Of a stretch of 47,836 nt of DNA, positions 32,640 through 42,100 are shown one piece after another. The stretch comes from an uncultured Oscillospiraceae bacterium (GTDB taxonomy: Bacteria; Bacillota; Clostridia; Oscillospirales; Oscillospiraceae): positions 1-47,836 of the forward strand of contig CAAELC010000147.1 of assembly GCA_900756715.1 (NCBI GenBank). Direction: 5' to 3'. Position 1 is the first letter of the stretch; each line of letters starts with the position of its first letter. A program made the translations under genes and the position numbers. The notes below the pieces were generated by a model. The model had not been told where the DNA came from and made no database searches. It was given only the letters and a program-made list of their open reading frames with translations.

Positions 32640-34721
32640 ATGAAGCTGAGGAAGAAAGGACGGGTGATCCTGCCGCTGCTGCTGGCGGCGCTGCTGGCCA
32701 TCGGGTATCTGGGACTGAAAACGGCAGAGCCGGCTGACCCGACACGGCAGCAGGCGGACGCCTCACGGATGCTGACGGGAAACCAGCTGGCGGAGGAGGC
32801 TGCGCAGGGCTCCGGCGAGGCCGCGACGCTTTATTACAGCGCGGGCAGCAGCGAAACACTCCTGCAGGCGGAGCGTCGGACGGAGCCGGACAGCGGGGAA
32901 ACGCAGGAGCATGATGGCCAAAGCACGGACTCGGGCGGCGAAGGCGGCGGAAATGCAGCAACAGACAATTCCACGACCGGAGCCGGGCAGACCGAAGCGG
33001 AACAACCCGGCGATCAACCCGGCGGCGAGATGCCGCTGCCCAGCGGAGGCGGTGCAGGCAAGGCGTGGTTCAAGACCAGTATTACCGACGGTGAGACGGT
33101 GGACGCCGCAGACTACGCCTTTGTGCTGACCCATCTGGACAGAACGGTGACGCCCCGCGGCATTCAGGTCAGCTGCAACGGCGAGAGCATTACCTGCCCG
33201 GCGGCGGAAAGCCGGTTTACCGTCGCACTGACACAGGGAGAAAACCGCATCCGGGTTACGGTGCTTTACAAGGGCGGCGAGGGGGAGTTTTACGCCTCAT
33301 GCACATACCGTGTATATTATGCGCCGGGCGGCGCGCTGGTGCTGGTGACAGACCTGACAAATTGCACCGTGCAGGAGGAGAATCTCGCCTTTCAGGCATA
33401 TGGGATGAAAGACGGGCGACGCATGGCTGCGGCTGTTACGGTGAATGGGCAGGTGCTGTCCGCCGGGGCGAACGGGTATCACGCCGTGCTTGTGCCGGGG
33501 AGCAACACCATTGTGATTACCACCGGCGGGCGGGGTGAGAGCATCACCCAGACCTACACGGTGGTTTATCGGACCGAGCAGTTTTACATCCGGACCAGCC
33601 TTTCAGACACCGAGATTACGGCGGCCCGATTCGCAGAAACGGTGACCTGCCGGGGAGCGGAGCCGTCCTGCCGCTTCTGGGTGCGGGTTTATGGCCCGGC
33701 GTCCGGGCAGCAGAAGCTGCTGCGCGTGTGGACATCGGACGGCAGCGGGCGGCATACGCTGACACCGGACGGCGAGGGATATTACCGCGTGACGCTGAAT
33801 GCCCGGCAGGCGGTAACAGTAACGCTGGAATACAGCGACGAGCAGGGGCAGTCTTACAGCTTCCGATATGAGGTGCGCTATCAGCGGCCGGCAGAAGCCA
33901 CAGATGCCGCGCATGAACCGGGCGTCGGTGTTACGGTGCAGATCGGCAGCACAAACCGGGATCTGGTGGACGGAATGTCCTTCCGCACCGATCAGATCAT
34001 TCTCAATGTAACACCCACCAGCTACGCCGGAGAGCAGCTGAACCCAAGCTGCATTACCGTGCAGTACAATGACACGGTGAAGACCCGGCGGGACTACATC
34101 AACGGAAACGCGTCGGGCTATGATGTGCAGCTGCAGGAGGGCACCAACCGTGTGGCGGTGACCGTGACGGATTATGATGGGTATACGGTTACGCGGGAAT
34201 ACACCCTGTATTATGCCCGGGGTCAGATCACAGTGACCGTGTCGGTGGAGGCCACCACGGTGGGTCTGGGTACGCTGATTGCCCCCACCCGGGTCACGGT
34301 GGACGGCGGCACCAATATTGAACAGATTATAACCGGGCTGCTGGAGCAGAACGGATATTCCTATACCAGCTCCGGCACCACCGGGTTTTATCTGTCAAGC
34401 ATCCGGGGGCCGGGCATCTCGGATGGCTATCATATTCCGGAGGACCTGCTGCAGGCCATGCAGGAGGACGGAATGGATCTGGGAGACGGAAAGCCGGTCA
34501 GCAGTGACAGCCTGGGAGAATTTGATTTTTTCCGTTGGTCCGGATGGATGTATTCGGTGAACGGAGAATATCCGGGCTTGAGCGTGTCAAATTTCCACCC
34601 GGAGGATGGCGCGGTGATTCGTGTGCGCTATACACTGGCTCTGGGCAAGGATATAGGCGGGTACGATCCGTCCGGCGGCGCTTATGGAAACGGAAACAGC
34701 AACTACAGCAAAGAATGGTGA
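32640..34721 (+). CDS. Secreted/membrane-tethered protein with C-terminal DUF4430 (transcobalamin-like) domain
   Basis: The 693-residue protein begins with a signal or anchor helix (RVILPLLLAALLAIGYLGL, about 8-26) without a lipobox cysteine. A low-complexity Gly/Ser/Glu/Thr stretch follows (about 30-140), then four or so repeated beta-sandwich units with the pattern L-x-x-G-x-N-x-(I/V)-x-V...Y-x-V-x-Y (about 145-525). It ends in a DUF4430 domain (about 555-672; features TVDGGTNIEQIITGLLEQNG, FFRWSGWMYSVNGEYPGLSV, GAVIRVRYTL). DUF4430 is related to the beta domain of intrinsic factor and transcobalamin, so corrinoid binding is plausible. The ATG at 32640 has a GGAAAGAGGG site directly after the riboswitch terminator, which makes B12-repressed expression likely. 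Confidence 0.85.
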   Translation: MKLRKKGRVILPLLLAALLAIGYLGLKTAEPADPTRQQADASRMLTGNQLAEEAAQGSGEAATLYYSAGSSETLLQAERRTEPDSGETQEHDGQSTDSGGEGGGNAATDNSTTGAGQTEAEQPGDQPGGEMPLPSGGGAGKAWFKTSITDGETVDAADYAFVLTHLDRTVTPRGIQVSCNGESITCPAAESRFTVALTQGENRIRVTVLYKGGEGEFYASCTYRVYYAPGGALVLVTDLTNCTVQEENLAFQAYGMKDGRRMAAAVTVNGQVLSAGANGYHAVLVPGSNTIVITTGGRGESITQTYTVVYRTEQFYIRTSLSDTEITAARFAETVTCRGAEPSCRFWVRVYGPASGQQKLLRVWTSDGSGRHTLTPDGEGYYRVTLNARQAVTVTLEYSDEQGQSYSFRYEVRYQRPAEATDAAHEPGVGVTVQIGSTNRDLVDGMSFRTDQIILNVTPTSYAGEQLNPSCITVQYNDTVKTRRDYINGNASGYDVQLQEGTNRVAVTVTDYDGYTVTREYTLYYARGQITVTVSVEATTVGLGTLIAPTRVTVDGGTNIEQIITGLLEQNGYSYTSSGTTGFYLSSIRGPGISDGYHIPEDLLQAMQEDGMDLGDGKPVSSDSLGEFDFFRWSGWMYSVNGEYPGLSVSNFHPEDGAVIRVRYTLALGKDIGGYDPSGGAYGNGNSNYSKEW

Positions 34722-34736
34722 AAAAAGGAGCAGAGA

Positions 34737-35669
34737 ATGGAAGAAAGATCACAGCAGATGATACAGGAAGTCGGACAGGTTATCATGGGCAAGCAGGATG
34801 TGGTGGAGAAAATCTGGCGCACGATTCTGGCCGGCGGCCATGTGCTTTTGAACGATGTGCCCGGCGTTGGAAAAACCACGCTGGCACTGGCCTTCAGCCG
34901 GGCGCTGGGGCTGGAGTACCGGCGCGTGCAGTTTACGCCGGATGTGGTGCCCTCGGACATCACAGGATTTACCGTGCTGGACCGGGAGACGGGAAAGTTT
35001 ACCTACCAGCCGGGGGCTGTGATGTGTAATCTCCTGCTGGCAGATGAAATCAACCGTACCTCCAGCAAGACACAATCCGCTCTGCTGGAGGCCATGGAGG
35101 AGCGTCAGGTCACCGTGGACGGTGTCAGCCATCCGCTGCCGGCGCCCTTCCTTGTCATCGCCACCCAGAACCCCATTGGCTCGGCGGGTACGCAGCCGCT
35201 TCCGGCGGCGCAGCTGGACCGGTTTATGATCTGCACGGAAATGGGCTATCCCGATGTGGAGAGCCAGATTGAAATTCTGCGCAGCCGCCAGACGGAGGAC
35301 CCTCTTTCCGCCGTGCAGGTGGTTATGACGGCGGAGGAACTGCAGGCCATAAAAGATGAGGTGGCGCAGATTCATGTGGCGGAGCCGGTGCTGCGATACA
35401 TGGCGGAACTGGCCAAAGCCAGCCGGGAGCACGAGCTGGTGCGGCTGGGAATCAGTCCGCGCGGGGTTCTGGCCCTGAACCGGGTAGCCAAGGCACAGGC
35501 TTATATGCAGGGCCGGGACTATGTGATTCCGGAGGATGTGGAGACGGTGTTTGTGGATGTCTGTGCGCACCGGCTGGTGCTTCATGCCAAGGCGCGAATT
35601 TCGGAAACCGGCGAAGCCGATGTGCTGCGGCAGCTTCTGGCTGCGGTGTCTCACCCGGACAAGTTCTGA
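34737..35669 (+). CDS. MoxR family AAA+ ATPase
   Basis: MoxR ATPases act as chaperones that help assemble or activate partner complexes, usually encoded next door. The 310-residue protein has Walker A GVGKTT (near 44), Walker B LLADEINR (near 101), the sensor I region ATQNP and the arginine of sensor II in the C-terminal helical domain. It lies 15 bases after the DUF4430 gene with an AAAAGGAG site. The MoxR-DUF58-transglutaminase order is a widespread trio; finding it under a cobalamin riboswitch is unusual. Confidence 0.93.
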   Translation: MEERSQQMIQEVGQVIMGKQDVVEKIWRTILAGGHVLLNDVPGVGKTTLALAFSRALGLEYRRVQFTPDVVPSDITGFTVLDRETGKFTYQPGAVMCNLLLADEINRTSSKTQSALLEAMEERQVTVDGVSHPLPAPFLVIATQNPIGSAGTQPLPAAQLDRFMICTEMGYPDVESQIEILRSRQTEDPLSAVQVVMTAEELQAIKDEVAQIHVAEPVLRYMAELAKASREHELVRLGISPRGVLALNRVAKAQAYMQGRDYVIPEDVETVFVDVCAHRLVLHAKARISETGEADVLRQLLAAVSHPDKF

Positions 35670-35677
35670 GGGCGGCA

Positions 35678-36814
35678 ATGAAACAGAGATTTTTATGGCC
35701 TGCGCTGCTGCTGGCGGTGGGGCTGCTGTGGCTGGCGGGTGCCGGCAGCGGCGTTCTGTGGCTGGCGGCGCTGTGGCTGGTGCTGCTGCTGCCGCTGGGC
35801 TGGTGGCATTTGCGGTGTCTGCCGGGGCTGCAGGTGCAGGTGCGGACCGAAAGCACGGCCAGCCCGTCACAGCCGGTGGAGGTTATACTGGAGGTCCGCA
35901 ACCAGGGGCGGCTGCCCTGCCTGCGGGCGACGGCCCGTGTGCGTGTGGAAAACTGCCTGACGGGAGAAATCAGCTGCAAGGAATTGCCCTTTGCGGTGCT
36001 GGGGCGGAAGCAGGAGAAGGTGCGCTTTTCCCTTTCTTCTGCCCACTGCGGGCGGCTGCATCTATGGGTGGAGGAGCTGCGGGTAAGCGGCTGCCTCGGC
36101 TTTTTACAGAAAAAGAAGCGAGCCGGACAGGAGGCGTGGCTGCTGGTGGTGCCGGACACCTTTCCGGTGGAGACGGCGCTATCCGACCGGTCCCGGTGGG
36201 ATATGGAGAGCGATGAATACTCCGCCCTGCGGCCCGGCAGCGATCCCAGCGAGACATTTGGCCTGCGGGAATATGTGCCGGGAGACAGCCTGAAAAACAT
36301 GCACTGGAAGCTGTCGGAAAAGCTGGGGGTGCCTATGGTACGCCAGCCGGGACTTCCGATCAGCAATTCCCTTGCACTGCTGCTGGACACAGGCTGTGCA
36401 GCGGAGGAAGCTCCTGCGCCGCCGGTGATGGAGGGACTGGTGACGGCCCTTTTGTCCGTGGCGCAGACGCTGGCGGAGCAGCAGATCCCCTTTCATCTGA
36501 TTTGGAGCGGAAAGGAATGCACCCGGTGTGCCCCGGTGGAAGATATGGAGGATTTGCTGGCGCTGATGCCGCAGATTCTCAGCTGCGGCGCGCTGCCGGG
36601 AGCAGATATGCTGGTGGGCCGCTACAGGGCGGAACGAGGAGACTTTCCCTTTGCCCGGGCGCTGGTATTTGCCCTGCGGCCTGCGCGGGAGGCGGATACG
36701 GAGGAAACGGCCTTTACCCTGCTATGCTGCGCGGAAAAAGGCACTTTGCCTGACGGAGTGGTGGGCTTTACCCCGGAGGACGCGCCGGAGCGCCTGCGGT
36801 ATGTGGAGGTGTAG
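35678..36814 (+). CDS. DUF58 membrane protein (MoxR partner)
   Basis: The 378-residue protein has two close membrane segments at the N-terminus (about 4-45). A beta-rich region follows, then the DUF58 signature: RPGSDPSETFGLREYVPGDSLKNMHWK is recognisable at about 185-210. The C-terminal part resembles a von Willebrand A-like fold in other members. DUF58 proteins are almost always encoded beside MoxR and are thought to be its clients. It starts 8 bases after moxR and ends 2 bases before the next gene. Confidence 0.88.
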   Translation: MKQRFLWPALLLAVGLLWLAGAGSGVLWLAALWLVLLLPLGWWHLRCLPGLQVQVRTESTASPSQPVEVILEVRNQGRLPCLRATARVRVENCLTGEISCKELPFAVLGRKQEKVRFSLSSAHCGRLHLWVEELRVSGCLGFLQKKKRAGQEAWLLVVPDTFPVETALSDRSRWDMESDEYSALRPGSDPSETFGLREYVPGDSLKNMHWKLSEKLGVPMVRQPGLPISNSLALLLDTGCAAEEAPAPPVMEGLVTALLSVAQTLAEQQIPFHLIWSGKECTRCAPVEDMEDLLALMPQILSCGALPGADMLVGRYRAERGDFPFARALVFALRPAREADTEETAFTLLCCAEKGTLPDGVVGFTPEDAPERLRYVEV

Positions 36815-36816
36815 CC

Positions 36817-39102
36817 GTGAAGCATAGCAAAGAAAACGGAATTACGCTGACGGCTGCCGCCGCGCAGATACAGTGCCGGAAAGGAAGCCTTTGGCGCGCA
36901 AGCGTATGGCCGGGCGCGGTGTTTGCCCTGCTGTGGAGTGCGCTGCTGCTTTTGCCGGGGCAAAGCGGCTGGGTATGGCTGTCTTTGCCGGTGGGGCTGG
37001 CAGCCGTGGTGCTGCTTGAGACGGTCCGGCTGGAAATCGGGCCGAAAACAGGAAAGCACTGGCCGGCAGCTGCTGCCGTGGCAGCTGTGGCGGCAGCCGT
37101 ATGCCCGGGCGTGACGGGTGCGCTGTGCAACCGGGCGCTGACACTGTGGCAGCGGCTGGTTCCGCAAATTTATCCCCAGTTCCGACAGGGCGGAGCCGCA
37201 GCCTTGCCGGTGGGCGTGTGCGCGCTGGCGGTTTTGTGCGCGCTGGGGCTGTGCCGGGTGCTGGAAAGCAGGCGCACATGGCCCCTGTGGCTGCTGGCAG
37301 CCTTTCTGAGCGGCGTGACTCTGCCGGTGGGCGCGTTAAACAGTACGGCAGGCGCGCTTTTGTGGCTGGCAGGCGTTTTGCTGCTGGTATACCGGGGGGC
37401 GTTGGCCCGCGGGGCGCTGGCAGCGGAGCATGTGTTTTCCTGCGGACCGGTACAGGTGCTGTGCGCGGCGCTGTCCATTGCGGTTGCCGCCGGCGTGGTG
37501 CTGGCTACAGGGCTTGCCGCGCGGCAGGAGCCCACGGCGGCCGGACTGCATGAGAATATCAGCAGGACGGTATCCCGGCTGCGCTACGGAGAAGGCAGCG
37601 GATTGCCGGAAGGCGATCTGACCCGGTGGACGGCGCTGAGGCTGTCGGACAAACCGGCGCTGAAGGTGACGATGGAGTATCCGCAGGCGTACTACCTGCG
37701 GGGGTATGTGGGGGATAGCTATCAGGATGGGAAATGGCAATCCGTGGCGGCGGAAGAACTGTGCAAAGAGGACGACCTGTTTTACTGGCTGCATCAGGAG
37801 AATTTTTACGGGCAGACACAGCTGGCCCGGGCGGCGCTGGAGACAGACCCATCCGCACAGACACAGCGGATGGAGGTGCAGGTTTTTCAGGCCAGCCGGA
37901 AATATCTGTATTTCCCCTATGAGTTAAATGACCGGGGGCTGCTGCCTGCCCGGCAGATCGGTGATGGCAGCGTGCGGGCCGGAGGACTGCAGGGTGAAAC
38001 GGAGTATGGCTTTGAGGTGCTGGCGCCGCAGGTGACAAATGCGGATGCCATTGCCGGGACTCTCTTGCAGGAAAGCGCGTATTTGCAGCTGGAGGGATAC
38101 TACAACCAGTCCGTTTACACCACGGAGCTGGATATACCGGGCCTGCTGCGGCAAACGATGGAAGAAATTTTCGGTCAGGTGGAAATTCCGCAGGGCCAGC
38201 GCCACGCAGAGTATGCGCAGGCGCAGCAGAAGATTCTGACTTTCCTGACCGGCTCGTGTACCTACAGTGAGGAGGCCCAGATTCCAGAGAGTGATCCGCT
38301 GGTGTGGTTTCTGAAAACCGGGCGCACCGGCTACAGCGTGCAGATGGCCTCGGCGGCGGCCATGGCCTTTCGGTATTTCGGCATTCCGGCCCGATATGTG
38401 GAAGGATATCTTTTAACGCCGGAGGACGCGGCATCTGCCACGGCGGGCGGCAGCGTTACGCTGGACGGCACCCATGCCCATGCGTGGGTGGAATACTATC
38501 GGGACGGCGTGGGCTGGATTCCCTTTGAGGTGACGCAGCCGTATCTGACCGTTATGCCTGCCGCCCAGCCCTATCAGCAATCCGGAAGCCCTAGCGAGAC
38601 GGACCTGCTTGAAAATCAGGACACCGATGAAACAGGCACGGAGGAGGACCCCCAGCAGAGCAGCACCGACCCGCTGGTGAAGGTGCTGACAGCCATTTTA
38701 TGCGGGCTGCTTGCGCTGCTGGCGCTGTTTGGCCTGTGGGTGCTGCTGGGCCGGATGCGGGCCAGACACCGGTTGGCGGGGGTTGCCGCAAAGGAACCGG
38801 CAGAGGCGATAGACGCGGTATTCCGGCACATGATGCGCGCGCTGTTCCTGCTGGGCCTTTCCCGGGAAAACTGCCCGGTGGAGCAGTACCGGGTGCAGCT
38901 GGAGCAGCTGTTGGGAAAGGACCTGACAGACCGGTTTTATCAGGCTGCACAGGTGCGGCGGGAAGCACTGTTCAGCGGCTGCCCCGCCACAGAGGCGCAG
39001 CGCCGGGAGGTGCTGAGTATCTGGAATGCAATTTTTGAGTACCTGATGAAAAATTCCACGGGAAGGGACCGTTTTACATATAAATATCTCTACTTTATGT
39101 AG
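36817..39102 (+). CDS. Multi-TM transglutaminase-like protein with Ser at the nucleophile position
   Basis: The 761-residue protein has about six N-terminal membrane segments (to about 230), an extracytoplasmic region with a transglutaminase-like core and a further membrane segment near 625-645. A cytoplasmic DUF4129-like tail follows. The core reads TGYSVQMASAAAMAFRYFGI then PARYVEGY (near 505-532), with THAHAWVEYY (His555) and GWIPFEV (Glu571). In active relatives the third position of G-Y-C is the catalytic cysteine; here codon AGC at 38335-38337 gives Ser507. It may therefore be a pseudoenzyme. The GTG start at 36817 follows a GGAGG site. Confidence 0.86.
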   Translation: MKHSKENGITLTAAAAQIQCRKGSLWRASVWPGAVFALLWSALLLLPGQSGWVWLSLPVGLAAVVLLETVRLEIGPKTGKHWPAAAAVAAVAAAVCPGVTGALCNRALTLWQRLVPQIYPQFRQGGAAALPVGVCALAVLCALGLCRVLESRRTWPLWLLAAFLSGVTLPVGALNSTAGALLWLAGVLLLVYRGALARGALAAEHVFSCGPVQVLCAALSIAVAAGVVLATGLAARQEPTAAGLHENISRTVSRLRYGEGSGLPEGDLTRWTALRLSDKPALKVTMEYPQAYYLRGYVGDSYQDGKWQSVAAEELCKEDDLFYWLHQENFYGQTQLARAALETDPSAQTQRMEVQVFQASRKYLYFPYELNDRGLLPARQIGDGSVRAGGLQGETEYGFEVLAPQVTNADAIAGTLLQESAYLQLEGYYNQSVYTTELDIPGLLRQTMEEIFGQVEIPQGQRHAEYAQAQQKILTFLTGSCTYSEEAQIPESDPLVWFLKTGRTGYSVQMASAAAMAFRYFGIPARYVEGYLLTPEDAASATAGGSVTLDGTHAHAWVEYYRDGVGWIPFEVTQPYLTVMPAAQPYQQSGSPSETDLLENQDTDETGTEEDPQQSSTDPLVKVLTAILCGLLALLALFGLWVLLGRMRARHRLAGVAAKEPAEAIDAVFRHMMRALFLLGLSRENCPVEQYRVQLEQLLGKDLTDRFYQAAQVRREALFSGCPATEAQRREVLSIWNAIFEYLMKNSTGRDRFTYKYLYFM

Positions 39103-39119
39103 GGCGAAAGGAGAATTAT

Positions 39120-42100
39120 ATGAAGAAAAGAGGAATGGCGGCGCTGCTGGCGCTGGTGATGCTGCTGTCCTGCCTGCCCGGGATTGCGTGGGCGCAGGAG
39201 GATACAGGCGGCGCCGGGACGCTGCCAAGTGAGGAAGAAGCCGTGTACATCCGTTCGGCAGAGGACTGGACGGCGTATGCGAAGGCTCACGAGGCTGGCA
39301 CGGCGACAAAAACCACGCTGGTGCTGGCAGAGGATATTGATTTGGGAGAGCTTTCCGTGTTTTTGGGCTCTACCAGCAAAAAAGTCTTCACCGGCACAAT
39401 TTACGGAAACGGCCATAAAATCAGCTATACTGCAAATGCAGACTCCGATGCGGCGGCGCTGATCCTGTATGCAAAGGATGTGACGATTTCCGGATTGCAG
39501 GTGGATGCGAAGATCACGGCCACCAGCGGAGATTCTACGGTGCGCAGCGGCCTGATCGGAACAGTTGCAAGCTCCAGCAAGGCAAAAATGACAGACTGCA
39601 CGGTAAATCTGACCCTTACTGCCACATCCGGCCAGTGCGGTGCCTTTGTAGGCTTGGCAGACAGCGGGTCTACCCTGACTATGACCAACTGCAAGGCCAC
39701 CGGCAGCATGACCTTTGGAGCACTGAGTTCCAGCGGTGCCGGCGGTCTGGTGGGCAAGTGCAGCGCAGCGAAGATGGAAAACTGCACCAATGAGGTGAGC
39801 ATTGTACTGGACAGCACCAAGGGGAAGAATATTGGCGGCCTCATCGGAGCATCCAGCGGCAATCTGGACTTGACCGGCTGCGTTAATAACGGGGCCATTA
39901 CCAACAAGCGCACCAGCAGCGCCAGTTCTGCCGGAGCTGTAGGAGGTCTGGTGGGTGGATGCACCCGCTACAGCAAGAAGATCAGTGTGGTAAATTGCGC
40001 TAACTATGCTGGTATTCAGAGCCCCAGCACGACTTCCGGGTGCATAGGTGGTTTGTTGGGCTATATGAGCGGTGCATCCTCCGGGGAAATGACCATAAAG
40101 GGCTGTGCCAACCACGGCGCGGTATCCGGTCTGTATGGGAGAATGAAAACCGACGGTGTCGGCGGCCTTGTGGGTTACAGCGCTATGCCGACAACGGTGG
40201 AAGATTCCTACAATATGGCCAAGGTTACGGCAGCAAGAGATGGCGGTGGCGGCATCGCATATAAGTTCAATAAGAAGACTACCCTAACCCGTGTTTATAA
40301 CAGTGGAACTCTGGACAGCAAGTCCAACAGCAGCTTTTTTTCCGAGGGTACTTCTGTAAAGGCTGCAGACTGCTTTTCCCTGCAGGGGGTTGCTAATTAT
40401 ATCGGAACCTCCAACACATTAAGCGGCGTTACGAAGGTGAGCGCCGCAGAACTGAATGAGGAAAGCACCCTGACCAAGCTGGGCGATGCCTTTCAGGCCG
40501 GTCCGGATGGGTATCCCATTCTCAAGTGGGAGGCATCCGGCGGCGATGATATTGAGGCGGAACGCACGAAGGCCATCGAACAGCTGGAAAATACATACAC
40601 GGGGGCTTCCTACTACGCACCCCAGTGGCAGAAAGTGTCCGCTGCCCTTGAGCAGGCAAAGCAGGAACTGAGCGCGGCCGATTCAGCCGCGACAATTGTC
40701 AGCGTGGTGAACAAATGGGAGGAAGCTCTGAAACAGTTCCCCACCAAAGCGCAGGTGGACAGCAATCTGCAGCAGGAAAAGACCGCTGTAAAAGCCCGGC
40801 TGGAGAGCTATGTCGTGCCGGAAGATTACTCCGAAGCCGTGCAGAAGGCATTGTTGGAGAAGCGGCAGGACATCAACACCGCGGTCAATGCCGGTAAGTC
40901 CGCCGTGGACGCAGTAACGGCAGAGGCGTTTGCCGCAGACGACCAGGCGGTGACCGGTGCGGCAGAGAGCGCCTTCCGGACGCTGGATGGCATAATCACC
41001 GCCTGCGGCGCATGGGACGGCAAGAGCACGCAGGAGCCGACTGTGAAGGACGGCGTATATCAGATTGAAAGCGCCGCCCAGCTTGTCTGGTTTGCGCGGC
41101 ATACAGACGAGGACAGCCGGGCTTGCGCTCTGCTTTTGGCGGACATTGATCTGGGCCAGCACGACTGGCTGCCTATGGGCAGCGAGGAGGCCCCCTATGC
41201 GGGTACCTTTGACGGAAACGGCAAGACTATTTCCGGGCTTGCAAACAGCCTGTTTTATGCGGCGGGCAGCGGCAGTGCAGCAGCCTGTATCCGGGATCTG
41301 ACGATTTCCGGCCTTCAGGAAACCAATTGGCCGGAGCATGGCGCTCTGGTGCGGTATACCCGCAACGCGGTGATTGAGAACTGCACCTCAGCCTGCCGGA
41401 TCGTGAAGCGCTATAAGGAATACACCGGCCTGCACGGAGGCATTGTGGGCAAGGCGGAGGACGGAACCCTGCTTATTGGCTGCGAATTTACCGGCAGCAT
41501 CACCAACGGCGGCTACCGCGCCGGCGGCATTGCGGGCGTGGTGAGCGGCCCCACCAGCCAGATAGCCTATTGCCGCAGCACCGGGACGGTGGCCGGGGCC
41601 TATTATGTGGGCGGCATTGTGGGCCGGGTGGATGCCGGTGCGCAGGTGCACCACTGTGACAACAGCGGCGCGGTATCGGTGAATATGTCCTATGTGGGCG
41701 GCATTGCCGGATGGATAAACGGACGGTACGGGACGGACGATGCATCCATCAATCCGGCCATTGAAAACTGCACCAACAGCGGCAGCGTGCAAATTGCCGG
41801 CAGCGGAAGCGGCTATGCCGGCGGCATTGTGGGCCTGCTGGGGTATGATACCACCTCCGGCAACTACAAGACGGCGGGCATTCCCACCGTAAGCGGATGC
41901 TACAGCAGCGGCACGGTCAGCAGCGAGAGCGGCAAGGCCAGAACCGGCGGTATCGTGGGCTGCTTCTCACAAGGATTGCTGGAAAATGTGTATATGCTGC
42001 GTGGTTCGGCCGCAGGCGTGATTGCAGAGCTGACTACCAACGCAACGGCGGCCCAGACCGCCGGTGACTGCCTGATCCTGCGGGAAAAAGAACTGAATAT

